A stretch of DNA of 8,719 nt. Origin: Acetobacteraceae bacterium. GTDB lineage: Bacteria; Pseudomonadota; Alphaproteobacteria; Acetobacterales; Acetobacteraceae. The stretch covers positions 1 through 8,719 of the forward strand of contig DAICYU010000131.1 of the NCBI GenBank assembly GCA_027311485.1, in the 5' to 3' direction. The notes beneath the pieces are model-generated. The model was not told the origin of the DNA, searched no databases, and saw only the letters and a program-made list of their open reading frames with translations. Position numbers and translations under genes: made by a program. Positions 1 to 4,858 of this stretch are shown piece by piece (position 1 is the first letter of the stretch; every line of letters begins with the position of its first letter).

Positions 1-1
1 T

Positions 2-130
2 GATGTGAAAGAAGTCGACCCCAAGACCATGCAATCTAAAATAATCCCGAATTTATATTTGGCTGGCGAGGTCTTGGATATTGACGGCCCCACCGGCGGA
101 TACAACCTGCAAGCATGCTGGAGCACAGGC
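2..130 (+). pseudogene. 3' fragment of a BaiN/YhiN (HI0933-like) family flavoprotein
   Basis: The frame from base 2 reads the typical C-terminal segment of HI0933-like NAD(P)/FAD-dependent oxidoreductases: EVDPKTMQSK, then IPNLYLAGEVLDIDGPTGGY, then NLQACWSTG. In this family these residues close the FAD-binding domain (the AGE-x-LD-x-DG-x-x-GGYN-x-Q signature). Only about 43 residues lie in the window, and the family normally ends within a few residues of this point. No stop codon follows where one is expected. The frame stays open to 379, but beyond ~130-142 it is just an out-of-frame reading of ccmI. The first 60 bases are about 35% GC by hand count, far below the rest of the window. I see a gene fragment joined to unrelated sequence. 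Whether it is a true chromosomal remnant or an assembly artefact cannot be decided here. Confidence 0.7.
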
Positions 131-698
131 CGCGCAGCAGGCGGGTATTCCCACGCCGGCCCTGGCGCAGGGAGCCGCGCCGGCAGGCGGCCCCGACGCC
201 GCGGCCATGGCCGGTGCCGCCAAGATGACGGATCAGCAGCGGGCGACGATGATCCGCGGCATGGTCGCCAAGCTGGCGGCGGAGCAACAGGCCAACCCGT
301 CCAACCTGGAAGGCTGGCTGCGCCTGGGCCGCGCCTATGCGGTGCTGCAACAGCCGGACAAGGCGGCGGACGCCTTTGACCGCGCGGCGGCGCTGAAGCC
401 CGGCGACAGCGCGATCCTGTTGCAGGAGGCACAGGTTCTTCTCAGCAACCATGACCCGACCGCCCGGCTGACACCGCGCGCGCTGGCCTTGTTGCAGCGG
501 ATACAAGCGGTCGATCCGAATGAGCCGGTGGTGCTGTGGTATCTTGGCCTGAATGCGGCGCAGACGGCGCAGCCGCGTCAGGCGCGCGAATACTGGACCG
601 TGCTGCTGGCGCACATCCCAGCCGGGTCACAGGATGCGAAAATGGTGCAGCAGGCGCTGAACGCACTGCCAAAGGACGATCCGGCACCCGGACGGTAG
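81..698 (+). CDS. ccmI: C-terminal TPR region of cytochrome c biogenesis protein CcmI (CycH), 5'-truncated
   Basis: CcmI is the TPR part of the cytochrome c haem-lyase apparatus. It holds apocytochrome c in the periplasm for ligation by CcmF/CcmH. Counting from the in-frame ATG at 81, recognisable sequence starts near residue 15 (base ~123). It contains the family motif MIRGMV (residues 57-62) and a TPR at about 72-109 (NPSNLEGWLRLGRAYAVL, then KAADAFDRAAALKPGD). A second TPR-like segment lies at about 130-177, and TAG stops the frame at 696-698. The N-terminal membrane domain (two membrane segments and the loop between them) is absent because the frame joins the flavoprotein fragment at about 111-135. 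The frame is open from base 45, so the ATG at 81 is probably not a native start and has no convincing ribosome binding site. Other ccm genes would be expected upstream but are not in the window. The family call is strong; whether the gene is functional is doubtful. Confidence 0.8.
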   Translation: MTAPPADTTCKHAGAQAAQQAGIPTPALAQGAAPAGGPDAAAMAGAAKMTDQQRATMIRGMVAKLAAEQQANPSNLEGWLRLGRAYAVLQQPDKAADAFDRAAALKPGDSAILLQEAQVLLSNHDPTARLTPRALALLQRIQAVDPNEPVVLWYLGLNAAQTAQPRQAREYWTVLLAHIPAGSQDAKMVQQALNALPKDDPAPGR

Positions 699-743
699 TC
701 GCCGCAAGCCCATCATCCTGGTGGCACCTGCGGTTTGGTTGCA

Positions 744-760
744 GCGGCCTGTCCGGCCGC
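744..760 (+). terminator. Possible terminator hairpin after ccmI
   Basis: GCGGCC (744-749) and GGCCGC (755-760) form a perfect 6-bp stem with a 5-base loop, 46 bases after the ccmI stop. It also lies 83 bases beyond the 3' end of the convergent RHH gene, so it could serve either side. There is no T-run after it, so it is at best a weak intrinsic terminator. The rest of 699-842 shows nothing recognisable. Confidence 0.3.
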
Positions 761-842
761 ATCTGACCTATTGCCAGTATGGTTCACTGTGTTGGCGTGT
801 CTCACCCAAGGCGTTCGCCGGTCACAAACGACCGCGCCACGA

Positions 843-1142
843 TCAGGCCGCGTTGCGGGTGATGTCCGACATCCTGCCGCGTAGAATTGGGCCGTGCCCT
901 ATGGCGGCATGGCCGATCTCGGTCGCGGCGGCGCGGAAATAGTTCAGGATGAAGACCCGCACCGCGCTGGTACGGCCGCCGGCATGCCCGGCCGCTTCGA
1001 CCTGGCGCACCAGCGTGCTCATGTCCTGAAGCTCCCGGTCACAGATTTCGGTCAGCGCCTCCCACAGCTCGGGTTCCAGCCGCATGCTGGTTCGGCCACG
1101 CTCCGCGACGACGTTTCGGTTGATCAGACGACTGGCTGACAT
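843..1142 (-). CDS. Ribbon-helix-helix domain protein (RHH_4-like)
   Basis: This 99-residue protein resembles the RHH_4 family of alphaproteobacterial ribbon-helix-helix proteins. Residues 9-70 carry the pattern RNVVAERGRTSMRLEPELWE, then a helix (ALTEICDRELQDMSTLVRQV), then TSAVRVFILNYFR. In such proteins a short beta strand (around residues 17-22, RTSMRLE) pairs in a dimer to contact DNA, and two helices form the core. The likely role is a small transcriptional regulator, but no target can be named. The start at 1142 was chosen over the longer frame (to 1193) because AGGAGG lies exactly 6 bases upstream and because the family begins close to this point. The C-terminal ~25 residues (GHAAIGHGPILRGRMSDIT) look unstructured. 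It is transcribed in the same direction as fhs but 373 bases away, with repeats between, so it is probably its own unit. It converges with ccmI. Confidence 0.75.
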   Translation of the reverse strand: MSASRLINRNVVAERGRTSMRLEPELWEALTEICDRELQDMSTLVRQVEAAGHAGGRTSAVRVFILNYFRAAATEIGHAAIGHGPILRGRMSDITRNAA

Positions 1143-1148
1143 TGGCCA

Positions 1149-1154
1149 CCTCCT
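1149..1154 (-). promoter_or_regulatory. Shine-Dalgarno that fixes the RHH gene start
   Basis: On the minus strand AGGAGG sits 6 bases before the ATG at 1142. It is the strongest ribosome binding site in the window and rules against the upstream start at 1193, which would place this sequence inside the coding region. Confidence 0.75.
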
Positions 1155-1365
1155 GTTGCAGAGGGCGGAGGAAACCAGGGAATTGTTAAGCAAAGGTTCA
1201 CAGACGCCTGAAAAAGCGCATTTCCGGCCGGCACGGGCAGGCCTTGCGCGCCGCCTTATGCCAGGCGTCGCCTGCGCCGACTGGCAAGTGCGCGGGGTGG
1301 CCGGGCGGCCGGGCGCGAAATCAAGACAATGCGTCGCGGGCCACCCGTGCCACCGATCCGTCAGG

Positions 1366-1500
1366 TCTAGTGCCCTGCCCCCGAAGTTCGTCGCACTGAG
1401 CGACGGACGAAGGGGACTGGCAGGCCACTGAAAGCAAAGGACTAGTGTCGCGAACCAGGGCCAAATTCAGTATGACGAACTTCTGCTTCGCGACACTGGA
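1366..1500. repeat. Nested inverted-repeat cluster, IS-end or MITE-like
   Basis: The outer ends (1366-1399 and 1467-1500) are imperfect inverted repeats that align without gaps, sharing AGTG, an exact 10-mer (GAAGTTCGTC at 1383-1392, complement at 1474-1483) and ACTGA. Inside lie two further dyads. The first runs 1369-1429 (AGTGCCCTGCC against GGCAGGCCACT, one mismatch). The second runs 1444-1497 (AGTGTCGCGAA against TTCGCGACACT, perfect over 11 bp). CTAG occurs at the outer left end (1367-1370) and again at the start of the inner unit (1442-1445). The layout looks like several solo copies of one terminal inverted repeat, as left by an insertion sequence or a transposase-less miniature element. 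CTAG/TA at the ends would suit an IS630/Tc1-like target, but that assignment is a guess. Confidence 0.6.
1444..1497 (-). terminator. Perfect 11-bp dyad just after fhs, possible transcript end
   Basis: The arms 1444-1454 and 1487-1497 are perfectly complementary with a 32-base loop. The dyad begins 19 bases past the fhs stop codon. As RNA it would form a stable stem at the end of the phnW-fhs transcript, so it may protect or end that message. No T-run follows and the loop is long, so the repeat-element reading is preferred. Confidence 0.3.
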
Positions 1501-1515
1501 ACGAAACCGCGTCCG

Positions 1516-3186
1516 TCAGAACAGCCCTTCGATCTGGCCGTCCTCACGCAGGTGGATCGATTCGGCCGCCGGCACCCGGGGCAGGCCGGGCATCGTCATG
1601 ATGTCCCCGCAGATAGCCACCACGAACCCGGCCCCGGCCGAAAGCCGAACCTCCCGCACCGGCAGCACATGTCCGGTCGGTGCCCCCATTATGGCGGGAT
1701 CCGCGGTAAAGCTGTACTGTGTCTTGGCGATGCACACCGGTACGTTGCCGAAACCGGCTTCCTCGAACGCTTCCAGCCGTTTCGCCACCGGGTCCGGCAC
1801 CGCGATGTCGGCGGCGCGATACACCTCCCGCGCAATCGCCCGGATCTTGTCCGCCAGCTTCAGCTCCAGCGGATACAGCGGCTTGTAGGCGGCCGACTTC
1901 GCCTCGATCCGCCGCAGCACCGCATGCGCCAACGCCTCGGCCCCGGCACCGCCATGCGCCCAATGGGTGCAGGAAATCGCCTCGGTTCCCAACGCGCGCA
2001 TCGCATCGTGGATCGCCGCGAACTCGGCTTCGGTGTCGGACGTGAAGTGGTTGACCGCCACCACCACCGGCAGGCCGAACTTGCCGAGGTTTTCCACGTG
2101 GCGGGCGAGGTTGGCAGTGCCGCGGCGCACCGCCTCGACATTTTCGGTGCCCAGCGCGTTGCGGGCCACGCCGCCGTGCATTTTCAGCGCCCGCACCGTC
2201 GCCACCACCACGGCGCAGGATGGTTGCAGCCCGGCTGAGCGGCACTTAATGTCCAGGAACTTCTCGCCGCCCAGGTCGGCGCCGAACCCAGCCTCGGTGA
2301 CCACCACATCCGCCAGCTTCAGCCCCAGCCGGGTCGCCATCACGCTGTTGCAGCCATGCGCGATATTGGCGAATGGGCCGCCATGCACCAGCGCCGGCGA
2401 TCCTTCCAGCGTCTGCACCAGGTTCGGCGCGATGGCATCCTTCAGCAGCACCGACATCGCCCCGTCAGCCTTCAGGTCAGCCGCCGTGACGTTCGCGCCA
2501 TCCCGCGTCTGCGCCACGATCATCCGCCCCAGCCGCTGCTGCAGGTCCGCCAGGTTGCGGGACAGGCAGAACACCGCCATCACCTCAGACGCCACCGTGA
2601 TGTCGAACCCATCTTCCCGCGGGAAGCCATTCGCCACCCCGCCGAGGCTGCTGACGACGCCGCGCAGCGCCCGGTCATTCATGTCCATGCAGCGCCGCCA
2701 GGAAATCCGCCGAGCGTCGATACCCAGCGGGTTGCCCCAGTAGATCGAGTTGTCGATCATCGCCGCCAGCAGATTGTTCGCCGCGGTGATGGCGTGGAAA
2801 TCCCCGGTGAAGTGCAGGTTGATCTGGTCCATCGGGACCACCTGCGCATAGCCGCCACCCGCCGCCCCGCCCTTCATCCCGAAGCTCGGCCCCAGGCTTG
2901 GCTCCCGCAGGCATATCGCGGCTTTCTTGCCGATCCTGTTGAGCGCGTCGCCCAGGCCCACGGTCGTCGTCGTCTTGCCTTCCCCGGCAGGGGTGGGATT
3001 GATGCCGGTCACCAGCACCAGCGCACCATCCGGCCGCGACTCCAGCGACTCGACGTAATCCAGCGCAACCTTGGCTTTGTGCCGGCCGTAGGGCTCGATC
3101 GCGGCATCCGGGATGCCAAGCCTGCCGGCAATCTCGTGGATCGGGCGCAGTTTCGCCGCCCGGGCGATTTCAAGGTCCGGATTCAT
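1516..3186 (-). CDS. fhs: Formate-tetrahydrofolate ligase
   Basis: The enzyme makes 10-formyl-tetrahydrofolate from formate, ATP and tetrahydrofolate in the cytoplasm, feeding formate carbon into purine, formyl-Met and serine synthesis. The 556 residues match the family's usual length end to end. The N-terminus reads EIARAAKLRPIHEIA. The nucleotide-binding loop PTPAGEGKTTT is at 64-74. The highly conserved REPSLGPSFGMKGGAAGGGY follows at 94-113 and MDQINLHFTGDFHAI at 119-133. The C-terminal end keeps AGAGFVVAICGDIMTMPGLP, and the protein ends GLF as is usual. The start at 3186 overlaps the stop of the aminotransferase gene by ATGA, with a GGAG 11 bases upstream, so translation is likely coupled and the two genes are co-transcribed. 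No frameshift or missing motif was seen. In methylotrophs the same enzyme (FtfL) serves the serine cycle, but no other serine-cycle gene is in the window. Confidence 0.97.
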   Translation of the reverse strand: MNPDLEIARAAKLRPIHEIAGRLGIPDAAIEPYGRHKAKVALDYVESLESRPDGALVLVTGINPTPAGEGKTTTTVGLGDALNRIGKKAAICLREPSLGPSFGMKGGAAGGGYAQVVPMDQINLHFTGDFHAITAANNLLAAMIDNSIYWGNPLGIDARRISWRRCMDMNDRALRGVVSSLGGVANGFPREDGFDITVASEVMAVFCLSRNLADLQQRLGRMIVAQTRDGANVTAADLKADGAMSVLLKDAIAPNLVQTLEGSPALVHGGPFANIAHGCNSVMATRLGLKLADVVVTEAGFGADLGGEKFLDIKCRSAGLQPSCAVVVATVRALKMHGGVARNALGTENVEAVRRGTANLARHVENLGKFGLPVVVAVNHFTSDTEAEFAAIHDAMRALGTEAISCTHWAHGGAGAEALAHAVLRRIEAKSAAYKPLYPLELKLADKIRAIAREVYRAADIAVPDPVAKRLEAFEEAGFGNVPVCIAKTQYSFTADPAIMGAPTGHVLPVREVRLSAGAGFVVAICGDIMTMPGLPRVPAAESIHLREDGQIEGLF

Positions 3187-4298
3187 TCTGGAAGTGCTCC
3201 CCGCCTGGTGATGCCGATCTCCACCAACGCCTGATCCATTGCGCGCACCACGCCCGCCATATCCTCGGGTGTGATGGCGCCGATGCAGCCGACGCGGAAC
3301 GTGGGGGACGGCGTATTATAGAAGTTGCTGATAAGGATGCCGCGCGCCTTTAACGCATCGACAAAGGCCTGCAGATCCCACCTGGGATCGGCCGGCGCAT
3401 GGACATTGACGATCACCGGCCCCTGCCGGGCGGCGGGCAGCCAGGGCGTCAGCCCCAGGCCGCACAGTCCGTCATACAGGGTGCGCATGTTCGCGGTGTA
3501 GCGCGCCAGACGCGCCGCCCGCCCTTCGGCATCGTGGTGATCCAGCGCCACCGCCAGCGCCGCCAGCACCTGCGCGGGTGGCGTGAAGCGGAAGCTGCCG
3601 GGCGCCTTCACCGCCTGCTGATGGATGTCGCAAAGGTCGAAAGACCAGCTGCCGGCCTGTCCGGCGCAGGCCAGCAGCCGGTCGATCCGCGCCACCGCGA
3701 ACCCCACACCGGGCAGAGCTTCCAGGCACTTGTTGGCGGTGAACACCACCGCATCCACTTCCGGCTGGGTGGCGATATCGAACGGCAGCGCGCCGAAAGC
3801 CGACACCGCGTCAACGATCATCCGCCGACCGGCTCGCCGGACCGCGGCCCCGATCGCCTGGACATCGTGGATCACGCCGCTGCCGGTTTCGGAATAGACG
3901 ATGCCCACATGGCTGATCGAAGGGTCGGCGGCCAATGCCTGGGCAACCGCCGCCGGATCAGCCGAGTCGGTCAGCCCCATCGGCAGCGGCACCGGGACCC
4001 GTCCCGCCTCCCGCGTCAGGCGGGTCATCCGGTCGGCATAGGCGCCGGTCGCCGGGATCAGGATACGGCCGCCCGGCGGCAGGAAGCTGCGCACCGCCGC
4101 CTCAGTAATGAAATGGCCACATCCCTGTAGCGGCAGCGCGGTATGCTCATCGCCGGCGCCACCCGCCAGCCGCAGGATTCGCCCGCGCAAACCAGCAACA
4201 AATGCCCGGAAATCGTTGTCCCACGGGGCAATATCCTGGCTCAGGGCGGCGCGGACGTCTGGGCGGGTCGTGACGGGACCGGGGAGAAGCAGCAACAT
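3183..4298 (-). CDS. phnW: PhnW-family aminotransferase (2-aminoethylphosphonate-pyruvate transaminase-like)
   Basis: This is a fold-type I, class V PLP aminotransferase most like PhnW, which converts 2-aminoethylphosphonate and pyruvate to phosphonoacetaldehyde and alanine. From the ATG at 4298 it has 371 residues, the usual family length. It starts LLLLPGPVTTRPDV, has the PhnW-like WDND at 26-29, ISHVGIVYSET at 128-138, the PLP-ring aspartate in IVDAVSAFGA (Asp163) and the Schiff-base lysine in TANKCLEALPG (Lys190). SWSFDL and FRFTPP follow, and FRVGCIGAI lies near the end. Known PhnW proteins usually have QGSGS/T and SETTTG; here the equivalents are QGCGH (58-62) and SETGSG (137-141), so substrate preference may differ. 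A GTG at 4334 would add 12 residues, but the family starts at the LLLxPGP block, so 4298 is preferred; neither start has a strong Shine-Dalgarno. fhs follows by ATGA overlap. No phnX, phnA or phnY partner is visible. A serine- or alanine-glyoxylate aminotransferase role is the main alternative. Confidence 0.8.
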   Translation of the reverse strand: MLLLLPGPVTTRPDVRAALSQDIAPWDNDFRAFVAGLRGRILRLAGGAGDEHTALPLQGCGHFITEAAVRSFLPPGGRILIPATGAYADRMTRLTREAGRVPVPLPMGLTDSADPAAVAQALAADPSISHVGIVYSETGSGVIHDVQAIGAAVRRAGRRMIVDAVSAFGALPFDIATQPEVDAVVFTANKCLEALPGVGFAVARIDRLLACAGQAGSWSFDLCDIHQQAVKAPGSFRFTPPAQVLAALAVALDHHDAEGRAARLARYTANMRTLYDGLCGLGLTPWLPAARQGPVIVNVHAPADPRWDLQAFVDALKARGILISNFYNTPSPTFRVGCIGAITPEDMAGVVRAMDQALVEIGITRRGALPE

Positions 4299-4368
4299 GC
4301 AAAAAGACTCGCACGGTGGTACCGATAAATCCACCCACGAGCGAAAGTATCAGTGCTAGGACGCCTTC
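4299..4368. promoter_or_regulatory. Divergent promoter region between phnW-fhs and the membrane-protein gene
   Basis: The ~70 bases must hold the start signals for both divergent units unless transcripts come from further away. A short dyad GGTGG (4315-4319) / CCACC (4331-4335) brackets an AT-richer core (GATAAAT) and could be an operator or -10 area. No convincing -35/-10 pair was found on either strand. For the plus-strand gene, AGGA at 4358-4361 sits 7 bases before the ATG at 4369. Confidence 0.3.
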
Positions 4369-4806
4369 ATGTCGATGCCATTCGCCCTGCCCGATTGGGT
4401 GCCCTGGTGGGTGCCGTTCGTGCTGATTGTGCCAGCGCTGCTATACGCGCTGGCCTTCCTGTTCATGCCCTTCAGCGTCCTCGGCACCAAGGCCCGCCTT
4501 GAATTCATCGAGGCCAGGCTCGATGAAATCCACCAGGAAATCCGCTACTTGTCCGCCCGCCTGCCCGCCGGCCGGCAGGAACTGGATTTTGAGGACGTCT
4601 ACGCCCCCTTGCCGGCGCAGCCGTCACGTCGGGAACCGGCGGTGAGCGATCGTCCGCCAATCCCGCCCACATTGGATGAGCTTTATGATGATGGCGCACC
4701 GGTGGAACGGCCCGCGCCACCGCCCACCACGCGCCCCTATCGCCGGCAGGAGCCGCAGATCGTCCGCCCGCAACGATCGGAGCCTCGCCTCGGCCCGCGG
4801 CGCTGA
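4369..4806 (+). CDS. Small membrane-anchored protein with proline/arginine-rich tail, function unknown
   Basis: I do not recognise a named family. The 145-residue product starts with a tryptophan/proline-rich stretch (DWVPWWVPF, residues 9-17). One hydrophobic segment follows (about 14-37, VPFVLIVPALLYALAFLFMP). Next is a charged helix with heptad-like spacing (41-66, KARLEFIEARLDEIHQEIRY), which may be a short coiled coil. The last ~70 residues are low-complexity, rich in Pro and Arg (PIPPTLDELYDD, then ERPAPPPTTRPYRRQEPQIV). The likely topology is a single-pass inner-membrane anchor with a cytoplasmic or periplasmic disordered tail. AGGA lies 7 bases before the chosen ATG; a second in-frame ATG two codons on (4375) is possible. 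It is monocistronic, divergent from phnW-fhs, and ends 5 bases before a strong hairpin. Small conserved proteins of this kind are common in alphaproteobacteria, but nothing here ties it to a function. Confidence 0.7.
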   Translation: MSMPFALPDWVPWWVPFVLIVPALLYALAFLFMPFSVLGTKARLEFIEARLDEIHQEIRYLSARLPAGRQELDFEDVYAPLPAQPSRREPAVSDRPPIPPTLDELYDDGAPVERPAPPPTTRPYRRQEPQIVRPQRSEPRLGPRR

Positions 4807-4811
4807 CGGCA

Positions 4812-4835
4812 GCGTCCGGCTGCCCGGCCGGACGC
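4812..4835. terminator. Strong hairpin between convergent genes, likely bidirectional terminator
   Basis: GCGTCCGGC (4812-4820) and GCCGGACGC (4827-4835) form a perfect 9-bp, all but AT-free stem with a 6-base loop. It lies 5 bases after the stop of the membrane-protein gene and 23 bases past the 3' end of the solute-binding-protein gene on the other strand. The position between convergent genes fits a shared terminator. There is no T-run on either side. Confidence 0.6.
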
Positions 4836-4858
4836 AAGCCACCGCCTACCCGACCGAC

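Larger units (their letters stand above)
1143..1515. other. Non-coding spacer between fhs and the RHH gene
   Basis: No convincing gene lies in these 373 bases; the open frames here are short and lack family resemblance. The part next to the RHH gene (about 1143-1220) holds its ribosome binding site and an AT-richer patch around 1180-1215 that may contain its promoter, although no clear -35/-10 pair was found. Bases 1220-1365 show nothing recognisable. Bases 1366-1500 are the inverted-repeat cluster listed separately. Confidence 0.6.

Noticed and set aside
5..379. A 124-residue open frame that could be read as a complete flavoprotein-derived protein
   Set aside because: Only the first ~43 residues resemble the flavoprotein; the remainder is a glycine/arginine-rich out-of-frame reading of ccmI.
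36..614. Minus-strand open frame (192 residues) opposite ccmI
   Set aside because: Arg/Leu/Gly-rich shadow, crossing the flavoprotein-ccmI junction; no domain seen.
1143..1193. Upstream start for the RHH protein at 1193
   Set aside because: The extra 17 residues contain the AGGAGG ribosome binding site of the ATG at 1142 and do not resemble the family.
1366..1500. CRISPR array or attachment site
   Set aside because: There are only three degenerate copies in inverted, not direct, orientation, no regular spacers, and no cas or integrase gene nearby.
3183..3186. Serine-cycle methylotrophy operon (aminotransferase plus FtfL)
   Set aside because: The aminotransferase is closer to PhnW than to serine-glyoxylate aminotransferase, and no other serine-cycle gene is in the window; kept only as an alternative.
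2356..3234. Long plus-strand open frame (292 residues) opposite fhs
   Set aside because: It is antisense to the conserved fhs coding region, is rich in Arg/His/Pro as expected of shadow frames in GC-rich DNA, and matches no family.
3399..4130. Plus-strand open frame (243 residues) opposite the aminotransferase
   Set aside because: Antisense shadow rich in Arg, His and Gly, with no recognisable domain.
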